DNA from: Desulfomonilaceae bacterium
Lineage (GTDB): Bacteria; Desulfobacterota; Desulfomonilia; Desulfomonilales; Desulfomonilaceae
Direction: 5' to 3'
Assembly: GCA_041662605.1 (NCBI GenBank)
Contig: JBAZSD010000003.1
Span: forward strand, 186,001-250,000
Length of the DNA stretch: 64,000 bases
Part shown: positions 27,880 to 37,571 of the stretch, in pieces
Layout: each line of letters opens with the position of its first letter
How positions within the stretch are numbered: position 1 is the first letter of the stretch
The notes under the pieces: model-generated
Told to the model about the DNA's origin: nothing
Databases searched by the model: none
Seen by the model: the letters and a program-made list of their open reading frames with translations, nothing else
Translations under genes and position numbers: made by a program

Positions 27880-28608
27880 ATGGTAGATGAGATGACAAGA
27901 CGAAATGTGATTGGGAGCCTTGGCGCTTTAGGCGCTCTGGGTATCATTTCAAAGGGGTTTGTGTCCGAGGCGGCGGCGGCTTCAGCGTCCGGACCTAGAC
28001 CTTTCAACATGTTGGAATTGCCTCCTCTTCCTTACCCAGACGATGCGTTGGAACCGATAATCGACAAAGAAACCGTAAAGATCCATCACGGAAAACACTT
28101 TGCCGCTTACGTGGCCGGACTGGCCAAGGACTTAAAAACCCTGGAAAAGGCCAGACAAAACGATTCTTTCGAAAACATTAAACCCTTGAGCCGGGATATT
28201 GCATTTAACGCTTCGGGAGTAATTTTACACTGGATTTACTTCAGTACAATCGGACCCGGAGGCGGAGGAATCCCCAAAGGGAAGCTTGGGGAACTTATCA
28301 AGCGGGACTTCGGGTCATTTGAAACATTCTGGAAACAGTTTTCAGCCGCTTCCAAAATGGTTGAGGCATCAGGATGGGGTGCGCTGGTTTGGGATCCCAT
28401 CAGTCAAAAATTGATGGTCCTTCAGGTGGAAAAACACCAGAACCTCACGAGTTGGGGTTGTATGCCTTTATTGGTTTGTGACGTATGGGAACACGCCTAT
28501 TATCTAAAATATCAAAATCGTAGGGCGGAATATGTTGACAACTTTGCCAAGATAATTGATTGGCCGAAAGTTGAAGCTCGTTTCAAATCTTATTGCGAGC
28601 CGGAATAG
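27880..28608 (+). CDS. Fe/Mn superoxide dismutase, exported
   Basis: 242 residues. An N-terminal twin-arginine-like signal (MTRRNVIGSLGALGALGIISKG...AAAASA) precedes a standard Fe/Mn-SOD: ligand His in VKIHHGKHFAAYV and the DVWEHAYYLKYQNRRAEYVDNF block with Asp and His ligands. It dismutates superoxide, probably in the periplasm. An exported SOD fits an anaerobe with occasional oxygen exposure. Confidence 0.92.
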   Translation: MVDEMTRRNVIGSLGALGALGIISKGFVSEAAAASASGPRPFNMLELPPLPYPDDALEPIIDKETVKIHHGKHFAAYVAGLAKDLKTLEKARQNDSFENIKPLSRDIAFNASGVILHWIYFSTIGPGGGGIPKGKLGELIKRDFGSFETFWKQFSAASKMVEASGWGALVWDPISQKLMVLQVEKHQNLTSWGCMPLLVCDVWEHAYYLKYQNRRAEYVDNFAKIIDWPKVEARFKSYCEPE

Positions 28609-28703
28609 ATTATATAATTCAGCAACATCAAAGCCGAATTTTGGACATTAAGGGCTCAGTCTCTTATACGAGTCAGCTCGTTCTCTCGAACTATTCGCAT
28701 TTC

Positions 28704-29048
28704 CTAGGAAAAGAACATTTCGATCGGTCGCCTCTCAGGGACATATTTCTTGGGCCCCTTTCTATCGTTCCATTCCTTGGACACGTATAAGGCGCAATAA
28801 CAACTCCCGTATTCTTCTACATCCTCTTCTCTGTAAGCGCACGGGCATATAATGTCCTTGTCCTTTTCACGATTTCCCGAAGAGAGCCTGCATGGACACG
28901 ACATATATCCATACCTGCTTTTGTTTTTCAGCAACGATTCCAACAGGTCCGTCACCTTCGCTTTGTCCAGATTAAAGTAGTAACCTTTGGGTTCCTGGAT
29001 TTTCTTCAGCATCTCGTAAAGGTTTTCAATTTCAGATTTCTCCGGCAA
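28704..29048 (-). CDS. Ferredoxin:thioredoxin reductase catalytic chain-like protein
   Basis: 114 residues. The cysteine triplet pattern CPC (51-53), CPC (68-70), CYC (83-85) matches the 4Fe-4S plus redox-disulfide layout of FTR beta (CPC-CPC-CHC) although the spacing is shifted. It would pass electrons from ferredoxin to thioredoxin. No variable alpha chain is near, as in other anaerobes with stand-alone FTR. Confidence 0.88.
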   Translation of the reverse strand: MPEKSEIENLYEMLKKIQEPKGYYFNLDKAKVTDLLESLLKNKSRYGYMSCPCRLSSGNREKDKDIICPCAYREEDVEEYGSCYCALYVSKEWNDRKGPKKYVPERRPIEMFFS

Positions 29049-29084
29049 TTCCCGTTCTCCTCTCTACTTAGGAAAATGGTTGAT

Positions 29085-29915
29085 TCAAGATTCTGAATTG
29101 CTAGCTCGCTCGCCACAAGAGTCATTCAGACACATTAAAGACCTAAGATCCGAAACGCTTTCCAGAACATGGTCGGGAGAAAACGAATATTTCGGCAGGT
29201 CCTCTAAAGACGTAGCGCCGGTTAATACCAGAGCGGAGCGCATGCCCGAATTCTTTGCAAATCGAATATCCGTGTCCATTCGGTCTCCAACCACAAGACA
29301 ATCGGATTCATCTAACCCCAGTTTCTCCAGCGCTATTTCGGCCATGCCAGGATAAGGTTTACCAAAAATCCTGTCCGGCGCTTTTTCCACTGCAGTAGCA
29401 ATTGCCGCCACGACACTGCCCGCCCCAGGGCTGAAGCCATCAGACTCAGGATAGGTCGGATCAAGATTTGTCGCCCAGAACAGAGCCCCTCTTTGGATAG
29501 CCCTATAAGCCAGTTTCATTTTCTCATAAGTAAACTGGGTGTCAAGCGCCACGACGACTATATCGGCAGCCGAAGGATCTCCCGAGATGACCGCTCCTGA
29601 CGCGACCAAGCCTTGCTTCAGTCGCTCGTGACCTACCACCATGATTTTGGCGCCCAAGAAATTCCTTTGGACCTCTCTTAAAAGAGCGGACGCTGAATTT
29701 ATAACCTGATCTTCAGAAACGGGGAGGCCCAGTTTGGAAATTTTCAGGGCCAAGTCTGCCGCCAAGGCGGTGGCGCCATTTGACAGGAACAGCCATCTAA
29801 TTCCAAGATCAGATAAGTCTCTGTAAACCCTATCGGCCCCAGGTATCAAAACGTTTCCCAAGTTTATCGTGCCGTCAAGATCGACCAGCAATGCCCGATA
29901 CTTCATTGGCCCCAC
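29085..29915 (-). CDS. HAD-superfamily hydrolase, NagD/PGP subfamily (IIA)
   Basis: 276 residues. Motif I LVDLDGTINLGNVLIPGA, motif II FLSNGATA and motif IV VVGDRMDTDIRFAKNSGMRSALVLTGATS define the subfamily-IIA cap HAD phosphatase. The substrate is a small phosphomonoester, undetermined. It overlaps the TPR gene by 13 nt. Confidence 0.9.
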   Translation of the reverse strand: MGPMKYRALLVDLDGTINLGNVLIPGADRVYRDLSDLGIRWLFLSNGATALAADLALKISKLGLPVSEDQVINSASALLREVQRNFLGAKIMVVGHERLKQGLVASGAVISGDPSAADIVVVALDTQFTYEKMKLAYRAIQRGALFWATNLDPTYPESDGFSPGAGSVVAAIATAVEKAPDRIFGKPYPGMAEIALEKLGLDESDCLVVGDRMDTDIRFAKNSGMRSALVLTGATSLEDLPKYSFSPDHVLESVSDLRSLMCLNDSCGERASNSES

Positions 29916-31573
29916 GTTGAGTCGGCGCCCTGAGCCGACAATGTGTCTTGACGCTCTCTGGATTCAACAAGCTTCAGGTTTTGTCTTGCGTCCTCGAAAG
30001 AGGGGTCAATTGTAAGAACCTTTTCAAAGTCGGATTTAGCCGCAGGATAGTTCCCCAATTTCAGATAAAAAAATCCACGGTTATTAAGCACAAGCGGGTC
30101 CTTAGAATCCAACGCGCATGACTTCTCCAGATCTGAAATGGCAAGTTCATGGTCTCCCAAGAAAAATCTAGTGACCCCGCGCATGCTTAAAGCTCTTCCA
30201 GAATCCGGCCTGAGTCGACAGACCAAATCAAGATCCTGGAGGGCGCCGTGAAAATCTTCTTTCTTCAATTGAACCAGTGAGCGATCATAAAGGATCCTTG
30301 GGTCGTTACCCAATGTTTCTACGGCTCTTGAAAAATCGCTTTTCGCTGCGTCGTACATTTTCCGTAGATACTGGGTTTCTCCTCTCAAAGCAAAGATTTC
30401 GCCATCAGCGGGGTCTACCTCAGCGGCCGATGTCAGATCATTGACGGCTCTCACAGGCTCGTTTAACGCAACAAACACTTTGGCCCTTTCTTTGTAGGCC
30501 TCCACTAGCTTGGGATCAAGTTCGAGAGCAGAGTTAAGGCCGGCCAAAGCCTTATCGAATTCTGATCTTCTACTATTGATGACTCCATGGAGCAGTTTGC
30601 CCTCAGCGTTATTCGGCCATCCAATCTCGACCTGATCTAAAATCGCCTCAGCTTTCTTAAAATCTCTCGAAAGAATGTAAGAGCGAGCAGTCAAGACCAG
30701 CGACTCGACGTCATCGGATCTGCCTTGATAGCGCGATAGGATTTCCAGCGCTTTTTGCGGCTTGCCTAATTTTATATAGATCAGGACTCTTTCCCTTCTA
30801 ATCCAGTGATCATTGGGTCTGAGGGTGTCGGCTTTGGCATAATCAGCCAACGAGGCCGGGAACTCACTCAGTTTACAATGGACCCCAGCCCTGGCGATCA
30901 GAGCATCCGAATTATCAGGGTATAGTTTAACGAGCGTGTCAAAATCATCCAAGGCTTTTCGCGGTTTACCCTCTTTCAAATATACGTTGGCTCTCTCTTT
31001 TATTGCTGGGGCATATTCGGGATCATAACGTAGGGCTCTGGTGTACTCATCTTCCGCTTTTAACAGAGACCCTTCCTTTTCATAAATTATCCCTTTGAGA
31101 GTGTAAGCTCGCGCCGTCCCGGGTCTTGTGAGCAGGAAATTCTCCAACGCCAGGGAAGCCTGATCTAATTGATCTACCATTATCAGACATTCGGCTTTCT
31201 CAAGCATAATTCCAGGCATGCGCTTGAATTGACTAATTGCCGCGTCCAGGTCCTCTAAGGCCCTGAAGTAATCTTTCAATTCCTTGAGAGCCAGCGCCCT
31301 TTGAAAATATAGAGACGCCATTGTTTTTCCGGTTAAACCCTCTGTTTGAAGCGCCTCATCAAGCAGCTCCATTTTTTTTGATGGGTCTTTAGTTTCTATC
31401 ACGGTTTTTAATATTCCCGTCGATGAATCGGCGGCAAAGGATCTTGCGACAAGTAGGCCGTTAAGAGAGGCCCACAAAAAAATCAGCGCCAACATGCAGC
31501 GCACGCTTTGACGCTCAAAAGAGCTTTGAAAAAATGTCTTGAGACAGTTCGTAATGAAGAGGGAGGTTATCAT
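29903..31573 (-). CDS. Tetratricopeptide-repeat protein, exported
   Basis: Up to 556 residues; an inner ATG at 31495 (MLALIFLWASLNGLLVARSFAADSS) gives the cleaner signal peptide and may be the real start. The rest is about 14 TPR units in series (for example AEDEYTRALRYDPEYAPAIKERANVYLKEG). It has no catalytic domain. Likely a periplasmic scaffold. Its 3' end overlaps the HAD phosphatase gene. Confidence 0.88.
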   Translation of the reverse strand: MITSLFITNCLKTFFQSSFERQSVRCMLALIFLWASLNGLLVARSFAADSSTGILKTVIETKDPSKKMELLDEALQTEGLTGKTMASLYFQRALALKELKDYFRALEDLDAAISQFKRMPGIMLEKAECLIMVDQLDQASLALENFLLTRPGTARAYTLKGIIYEKEGSLLKAEDEYTRALRYDPEYAPAIKERANVYLKEGKPRKALDDFDTLVKLYPDNSDALIARAGVHCKLSEFPASLADYAKADTLRPNDHWIRRERVLIYIKLGKPQKALEILSRYQGRSDDVESLVLTARSYILSRDFKKAEAILDQVEIGWPNNAEGKLLHGVINSRRSEFDKALAGLNSALELDPKLVEAYKERAKVFVALNEPVRAVNDLTSAAEVDPADGEIFALRGETQYLRKMYDAAKSDFSRAVETLGNDPRILYDRSLVQLKKEDFHGALQDLDLVCRLRPDSGRALSMRGVTRFFLGDHELAISDLEKSCALDSKDPLVLNNRGFFYLKLGNYPAAKSDFEKVLTIDPSFEDARQNLKLVESRERQDTLSAQGADSTWGQ

Positions 31574-31639
31574 GTTGTTCTTGTGGTCATGGCAAGGATT
31601 GTCATCGAAGCAGCCTAATTATAAGTCCAGAATGACATG

Positions 31640-31945
31640 TTAGGGTAATTTGAGCTTAATCTCCTTAACTAACGCATCGAGAATCTGGTCAAACTGACGG
31701 CGCATCACTATCATATTTTCCCTCATTTGAAGGATGACTTCAACTCCCGGAAGATTCACTTCAAGATCGTGAGTCAGATTACAAATTATCCTGATCCGCT
31801 CAACTTGGTCCACTGGATAAACCTTGTCTTCTGGGCGATCCAGAATAGAACATCTTATCAGATCCTCACTTTCCAGTTCATCCAGGAAACTCTCTTGAAG
31901 GTCAAATATTTCCAACACCTGTTCGCGACGATAATAGTTGTCCAT
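31640..31945 (-). CDS. CbpM-like chaperone modulator (MerR_2 type)
   Basis: 101 residues. YYRREQVLEIFDLQESFLDELESEDLI resembles the winged-helix start of MerR-type/CbpM proteins; the C-terminal half is a coiled coil. It lies 93 bp downstream of the DnaJ gene on the same strand, the usual CbpA-CbpM pairing in which CbpM inhibits the J-protein. Confidence 0.8.
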   Translation of the reverse strand: MDNYYRREQVLEIFDLQESFLDELESEDLIRCSILDRPEDKVYPVDQVERIRIICNLTHDLEVNLPGVEVILQMRENMIVMRRQFDQILDALVKEIKLKLP

Positions 31946-32038
31946 GATTTGGTTTCTAACTCCCTACATGATGGCCAGTCCTTGAAGTAGCCTGAGAGGC
32001 CCCTTTGGTCTTGGAGTCGCTTGGCTAGAGCCTGATTC

Positions 32039-33196
32039 CTACAGCCTTATGGATTGGCGAATGTCGCCCTTGTAAAAACGATCCAGGGTTTTTGAGGCGC
32101 TTAGCGCTTCTTCATCGTCAGTTTCAGGGACTTGCACACGAATGGTTACGTAAAGATCTCCGGGAACCTTGGTTTTTAAATTAGGAGCCCCTTTTCCCTT
32201 GAGCCGAAAACGCTGCCCGGAGCGTGTCCCCTTAGGAATCTTGAGTTGAACCACTCCGGTTGGAGTGTATACCGGAATTTCAGCGCCATTCATCGCTTCG
32301 CCTACAGTGACCGGAATTTCTACTCTTAGCGAATCGCCATCCCTCTTATAAAACGGATGAGACGCTACACGTGTTATTATGTATAGATCTCCTGCGGGCC
32401 CTCCGTTTCTGCCGGGAGCCCCTTTGCCGACTAGTCGTATCTTTGATCCATCCTTTACCCCTGGAGGGATAGTCACATCAATTGTCTCCACAGAGGGTTT
32501 GACTCCAGCTCCTCCACAGTCCGGGCAAATCTCTCCTGCCCGACCGGAACCTCCGCAATCCGGGCAAGGTCTGCTAAAATTCAGCGGCCCCTGGGCCACA
32601 TTTACCTGTCCAGTCCCGTTACAGGTTTTACAAACACCATCGCCGGCGGCGCTGATCCTACCGCTTCCCGAACATTTCGGGCATGCTTTTGAGGTTTGAA
32701 GGCTAACCCTGGTTGAACCACCGTTTATTGCTGTATTGAAATTAAGTTCAAGCTCGGACTCAATGTCCTGCCCTCGTGTAGGGCCTTTCGGCGCCTGGGA
32801 AGCCCCTCCAAACAAGTCGGAGAAAACATCTTCAAAACCTGAATATTTAAAACCACTAGGATCAAACGAAGCGCCCTGACCAAATCCTGAAAAGCCTCGC
32901 CTGCCATGACTGCGGGCGGACTGTTCATTCCATTGCTTATATTGTCTGGCCTGCTCAGGATCGAAACCACTCCTCAAGCCATCTTCTCCGAATTCGTCAT
33001 AGATCTTCCTCTTTTCCGGGTCAGACAATGCGTCATAAGCTTCGGATATGGATTTGAATGTTTCCTCAGCTTGTTTGTCGCCTGGATTAACGTCTGGATG
33101 ATATTTTCGCGCCAGCTTTCGGTAAGCTTTCTTTATCTCTGACGCCGCAGCGTCCTTTTTTACGCCTAATATCGAGTAATAGTCTTTACCCGCCAT
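32039..33196 (-). CDS. dnaJ: DnaJ co-chaperone (type I)
   Basis: 385 residues: J domain with HPD in KYHPDVNPG (residues 33-41), Gly/Phe-rich region (about 80-130), four CxxCxGxG zinc-finger repeats (CPKCSGSG, CKTCNGTG, CPDCGGSG, CPDCGGAG) and the C-terminal peptide-binding domains. It stimulates DnaK ATPase. No dnaK or grpE is adjacent; a CbpM-like gene follows. Confidence 0.95.
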   Translation of the reverse strand: MAGKDYYSILGVKKDAAASEIKKAYRKLARKYHPDVNPGDKQAEETFKSISEAYDALSDPEKRKIYDEFGEDGLRSGFDPEQARQYKQWNEQSARSHGRRGFSGFGQGASFDPSGFKYSGFEDVFSDLFGGASQAPKGPTRGQDIESELELNFNTAINGGSTRVSLQTSKACPKCSGSGRISAAGDGVCKTCNGTGQVNVAQGPLNFSRPCPDCGGSGRAGEICPDCGGAGVKPSVETIDVTIPPGVKDGSKIRLVGKGAPGRNGGPAGDLYIITRVASHPFYKRDGDSLRVEIPVTVGEAMNGAEIPVYTPTGVVQLKIPKGTRSGQRFRLKGKGAPNLKTKVPGDLYVTIRVQVPETDDEEALSASKTLDRFYKGDIRQSIRL

Positions 33197-33345
33197 TTTG
33201 ATTTTTCCTGTTGGTTAAGAATAACTTCAAAATAATTAATTACAGACGTTATTTTGTCAAGCGGAGACAGGTAATTCGGCTTGCCAAAAATGGATTCAAG
33301 TCCTAGTATCGTCAGTAAACGGGTCTAAATCAAGTTAAAGAAATT

Positions 33346-34197
33346 ATGATCATAGATTGCCATACCCATTTATTACCTAAGCTTGCTAAAGAAGACAGGG
33401 GCGAGCTTATCAAGAAGGATAAGGCCTTTGCCTCATTATACTCTTCATCTAAAGCCAAGATAGCTTCAACAAATGATATCCTGCGCTATTTGGATGATTC
33501 AGGAATAGACAAGGCTGTCGTTTTCGGGTTCCCATGGGAAGACTACGACATCGCCAAACGGAATAACGACGAGATTTGGGATTTCCACGAACGCTATCCT
33601 GACAGAGTAATCCCGTTCGCCACCTTTTCCCTGATTCACAGCGATTCGACTTTCAGGGAGAGTGAACGAACTTTAGCAGGCGGTTTTGCAGGGATTGGCG
33701 AACTTGCTATGTATAATTGGGGGTGGAGCCTCTCCGATTTCGAGGCGCTGAAACCTTGTCTGGTCATGGCCGCCTATCGGCAAGTTCCCGTGATGATACA
33801 TGTAAATGAACCGGTTGGGCACAACTACCCTGGAAAGATTTCAGTCGATATTCGGGCTCTGTTCAAAACTATCAAGGCATCTCCTGATGTGGATCTTATT
33901 TTAGCCCATTTCGGCGCCGGTTTTTTTGTTTATTCTATGATGCCGGAAATAGCTCCCACGATGAAACGCGTTTATGTTGATTCGGCTGCTGCCCCATTTA
34001 TCTATGACTACAGAATATTCCCGGCTGCGGTTCATGCTCTTGGGGAAGATAATGTCCTGTTGGGAACCGATTTTCCACTTTTGGGCCTTGGAAGATACCG
34101 GAAGCAAATGGACGAAGCGGGCGTCGAAGAAAATCTAAGAGCGAAAATAATGGGAGAAAACTTTATGAAAATATTGAACCGGCGATTGATTCGATAA
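33346..34197 (+). CDS. Amidohydrolase-family protein (ACMSD-like TIM barrel)
   Basis: 283 residues. MIIDCHTHLLP supplies the HxH metal motif, VPVMIHVNEP and DLILAHFGAGFF the next His residues, and GTDFPLLGLGRY the catalytic Asp. This is the amidohydrolase-2 family, which includes decarboxylases of aromatic acids. Substrate unknown. Confidence 0.87.
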   Translation: MIIDCHTHLLPKLAKEDRGELIKKDKAFASLYSSSKAKIASTNDILRYLDDSGIDKAVVFGFPWEDYDIAKRNNDEIWDFHERYPDRVIPFATFSLIHSDSTFRESERTLAGGFAGIGELAMYNWGWSLSDFEALKPCLVMAAYRQVPVMIHVNEPVGHNYPGKISVDIRALFKTIKASPDVDLILAHFGAGFFVYSMMPEIAPTMKRVYVDSAAAPFIYDYRIFPAAVHALGEDNVLLGTDFPLLGLGRYRKQMDEAGVEENLRAKIMGENFMKILNRRLIR

Positions 34198-34256
34198 CAG
34201 GGGAACGATTCTCAATACGCTCGAATTTCCGCTTGAGAACATTACACTCTTAAAGA

Positions 34257-35051
34257 TTATAGTGAACTAGTCTCGTCCTGCCAGGTTACTCTCACTCGGG
34301 CTCCCACTCCCATGCCTAAACTGTCAGCGGCCGATGCCTTATTTATGGCAATTTCGAGCAGCCCGAAGCTGTTGATCAGCGCGACAGGCTCATAGTCTGG
34401 AACTTCATTGAAGGTTCGACTAAGTGCCCCTATTTTCAGAGATCCCAAAATTATCTCGCTCACGGGCCTTTCCAACATTTCAGTGTGGATGTTCACCGAT
34501 AGATTCCCGAATCGGTCGATGTGAATGACCTTCCCTTCAATGCCCCGTTCCATTTTCATAACTGGAGGCAGATCAAAACGTTCAGGATCTGAAATCACGC
34601 CTCCAATTTCATTAAATCTTACTCCTTGGGAAAGATGGGCAGCTAATGGAGCAAAAATGTCTCTTCCATGAAAGGTGGGATGAGGACAAACAGCTACGAA
34701 ATCCGGGTTTTCGATCTCACGAATTTCACATGAAGCGTCGTTTGAATATATAAAGGAAAACACCCCATTGTCAGGTCCGACAAAAAACTCCTCCTGACTT
34801 TTTACGGCAATTGCGCGCCTTGCCGATCCAACTCCGGGGTCTACTACAACCACGTGAATGGAGCTGGAAGGAAAACTGCGATAAAATCCGTTAAGTACGA
34901 GGGCCGCCTCGAATGGCGCAAACGGTTCTATGTCGTGAGTGGTGTCAACAATCAGGACATCACCGTTAATTCCAAGAATGACACCTTTCATTTGAGCCAC
35001 AAATCCGTCTCGAGTCCCGAAATCCGTGGTTAGTGTTATGATATTCTTCAT
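34257..35051 (-). CDS. S-adenosylmethionine hydroxide adenosyltransferase (DUF62)
   Basis: 264 residues from ATG 35051 (MKNIITLTTDFGTRDGF); the frame extends upstream but without family similarity. TTDFGTRDGFVAQMKGV, VVVVDPGVGSARRAI and FVGPDNGVFSFIY are the DUF62 fingerprints. The family hydrolyses SAM to adenosine and methionine, related to fluorinase/chlorinase; the lack of visible halide-site information makes hydrolysis the default call. Confidence 0.9.
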   Translation of the reverse strand: MKNIITLTTDFGTRDGFVAQMKGVILGINGDVLIVDTTHDIEPFAPFEAALVLNGFYRSFPSSSIHVVVVDPGVGSARRAIAVKSQEEFFVGPDNGVFSFIYSNDASCEIREIENPDFVAVCPHPTFHGRDIFAPLAAHLSQGVRFNEIGGVISDPERFDLPPVMKMERGIEGKVIHIDRFGNLSVNIHTEMLERPVSEIILGSLKIGALSRTFNEVPDYEPVALINSFGLLEIAINKASAADSLGMGVGARVRVTWQDETSSL

Positions 35052-35235
35052 GTCGCGCCTCGGATACAGATTTTCGTGATCCTTTGAACAACGTCTTAAC
35101 AGAATTCTGCTCAAAAATACCGAGCAATTTATTGACACTGGTTGAACCAACTGATTTACTTATTGTCCGCCAAGGCTGCGGTATCTCGAGTGACGAGAAG
35201 GCTCAAGATAGTTGGGCAACGGTCCCGATAACCAG

Positions 35236-36042
35236 ATGAATAGACAGAATGTTTTTTCCAGAGTTATCGACTCCCTTTCCTGTGTATTATTTCCTGAGGT
35301 CTGCTATTTTTGCGGTTCCTTGAATGATACAAAAGGATCTGTAATTTGTTCCAAATGTAGAAGTTCTATCAGATCAATTCTAATGCCTTTCTGCGAGATC
35401 TGTGGACTTCCTCTTTCGAAGTTTGACCATTGTTCCGATGAGTTATTTTGTGGTTCTTGCATATCAAGGGCGCCGGCTTATGACAGAGCCCGATATGGTG
35501 TTTATTATGAGAATGATATCCGTTCGGCCATTACCAAATTCAAATTTCATGCTTCTCTTTTCAATGTTCGACCAATTGCCGAGTGCCTCATAGAGGCTTT
35601 TAACAGACATTACGCTGATGAAAGTATTGATGTGATTCTCCCTATTCCTGTTCATAGAAAACGCCTGATAGAAAGAGGATTCAACCAGGTAATAACGCTC
35701 TCCCAAAAACTTTCCAATGCGACAGGAATACCAATTGAAAGGACAAGCCTGATCAAGAGGAAGCATACTAAACCCCAGGTGGGTTTGCCGCGTTCTAAAA
35801 GAATATTGAATCTCAAGAATGCCTTTATGGTTTCCAAGCCCGAGAAAATCTCCGGTAAACGCGTTTTGATAATCGATGATGTCTCAACTACCGGGGCTAC
35901 GGTCTCCGAAGCCGCAAAGGCTGTGAGAAAAGCCGGAGCGGCTTACATAGCCGTTCTGGTACTCGCTCTGAGAACCAGGTCAGAAGTGAATGGGGCTCAA
36001 TCATCAGGTATCGATGCTCTTAAACTTGAAAGAGGTTTGTAG
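35236..36042 (+). CDS. ComF-family phosphoribosyltransferase-like protein
   Basis: 268 residues from ATG 35236. A zinc-finger region with paired cysteines (CYFCGSL, CSKCRSS, CEICGL, CGSC) precedes a type I PRT domain with the PRPP loop VLIIDDVSTTGAT. ComF is required for DNA uptake in competent species and is widely kept elsewhere with unknown role. Confidence 0.92.
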   Translation: MNRQNVFSRVIDSLSCVLFPEVCYFCGSLNDTKGSVICSKCRSSIRSILMPFCEICGLPLSKFDHCSDELFCGSCISRAPAYDRARYGVYYENDIRSAITKFKFHASLFNVRPIAECLIEAFNRHYADESIDVILPIPVHRKRLIERGFNQVITLSQKLSNATGIPIERTSLIKRKHTKPQVGLPRSKRILNLKNAFMVSKPEKISGKRVLIIDDVSTTGATVSEAAKAVRKAGAAYIAVLVLALRTRSEVNGAQSSGIDALKLERGL

Positions 36043-36113
36043 ATATCTGACATTCAATTTCCATCAACAATAATTTTTTCAGGCTTTTCAGCCTGCGCCA
36101 GGAGACATTACAC

Positions 36114-37571
36114 ATGGCTCTAAAAACCCCCGAAGAGTTCGAAGCCCGTGTTCAGGGCCGACATCCCAAAGTATTTATGAACGGTAAAAAAGTTGAGAAT
36201 ATTCTCGAGAACCCAAACACAAGAACCGTGGTGGAATCGAATAAGGCGATCTACAGATGGGCTTTGGATCCAGAGAGCGCCGGCATAATGACGTGTTATT
36301 CACCGCTGACACATGCCACTATTAACCGCTACACCCATGTAAGCTCGAGCGTAGAGGATTTGACGGCCAAAGCCCAGGCGGGAACTTTTACAGCCGAAAA
36401 CCTCGGCACGTGCATTTACAGATGCGCAGGATATGACGCGTTCCACGCTTTGGCCTCTACCACCTGGGAAATGGATCGCGATCTAGGATCCCAGTATTAT
36501 TCCAGGTTCATTGACTACCTAAAGATGGTTCAGACGGAAGACCTGGCAGTGGCCGGGGCGTTGACCGAACCTCGCGGCCATAGAATGAAAAGGGCCATTG
36601 ATTGGCCTGACCCCTACCTGGCCCTCAAAGTTGTTGATAAAAATTCGGACGGTATTGTTGTAAGAGGCGCAAAAATCAACATTAGCGGAGCTTACGCGTG
36701 TGATGAATTAGTAGTGCTGCCCCAGGGAGCCAGAGATAAAAATGAGGTTGATTATGCTGTGGCTTTCGCTGTGCCAACCGACGCTGAAGGCATCACTTAT
36801 GTTTGTCAGTATTCGCCCTACTCTGCTGAGAGAGAGTTGGCCGACGATATTCATGAACTTGGCAATCCGGTGTTTGGCCAGAGAGAAACTGCCATGGTGG
36901 TCTTCGACAACGTTTTTGTACCATGGGACCGTGTATTCCACTGTGGGGAAACAGAATATTCAGCGAAGATAGTTACCCGGTTTGCTCGTACCCATCGTAT
37001 GACTTGCGGAGGCACATGTAAAGTAGGGTTCATGAATCAAATCATCGGCGCATGCAGGCTTATCCAGGAGTATAAGGGCCTTGTAGAAGTTCCTCACATA
37101 AATGAAGAATTGACAGAAATGGTGGTGCTGCGTGAAACCGGACGGGCCTGTGGTTTAGCTGCCGCACGACTGGGGGCTGAAGATCCGGTGGGGTCTGGTG
37201 TGTTTCTCCCGGATGAACTAATGGGCAACGTCTCAAAATTGAACATCTGTAACGCCTTTTGGCGTGTAATGGCGCTAGCTGGTGACATAGGCGGTGGATT
37301 GATTGTTACCATGCCATCCCTGAAAGAACTCAACAATCCTGCAACAAAGCAATACGTCGAGGAGTTTTTTAGCTTTGGGTCGGATCAGCCAACGGAAGAC
37401 ATTCTCAAGGCTCACAAATTGCTCCAGCACTGGACTGCCGGACAACACGGAGTTGGCACGTGGCACGGGGCTGGACCTGTGATGGCTCAGAAAATCATGA
37501 TCCAAAGGATTGCGAATTTTGATCACGAAAAGACACTGGTCAAGAAACTCCTTAATTTGAAGGGCGATTAA
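36114..37571 (+). CDS. 4-hydroxybutyryl-CoA dehydratase/vinylacetyl-CoA isomerase-like (HpaB family)
   Basis: 485 residues, full family length. FAD-binding acyl-CoA-dehydrogenase-like fold. The 4Fe-4S ligands of AbfD correspond to C100 and C104 (GTCIYRC) and H294 with C302 (THRMTCGGTC). The His-Cys distance is one residue longer than I remember for AbfD, and an extra C298 lies between them. The reaction would be radical dehydration of 4-hydroxybutyryl-CoA to crotonyl-CoA, useful in gamma-aminobutyrate or succinate routes. The separate 4HPA-hydroxylase function is unlikely given the cysteines. It follows a short AT-rich leader. Confidence 0.82.
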   Translation: MALKTPEEFEARVQGRHPKVFMNGKKVENILENPNTRTVVESNKAIYRWALDPESAGIMTCYSPLTHATINRYTHVSSSVEDLTAKAQAGTFTAENLGTCIYRCAGYDAFHALASTTWEMDRDLGSQYYSRFIDYLKMVQTEDLAVAGALTEPRGHRMKRAIDWPDPYLALKVVDKNSDGIVVRGAKINISGAYACDELVVLPQGARDKNEVDYAVAFAVPTDAEGITYVCQYSPYSAERELADDIHELGNPVFGQRETAMVVFDNVFVPWDRVFHCGETEYSAKIVTRFARTHRMTCGGTCKVGFMNQIIGACRLIQEYKGLVEVPHINEELTEMVVLRETGRACGLAAARLGAEDPVGSGVFLPDELMGNVSKLNICNAFWRVMALAGDIGGGLIVTMPSLKELNNPATKQYVEEFFSFGSDQPTEDILKAHKLLQHWTAGQHGVGTWHGAGPVMAQKIMIQRIANFDHEKTLVKKLLNLKGD

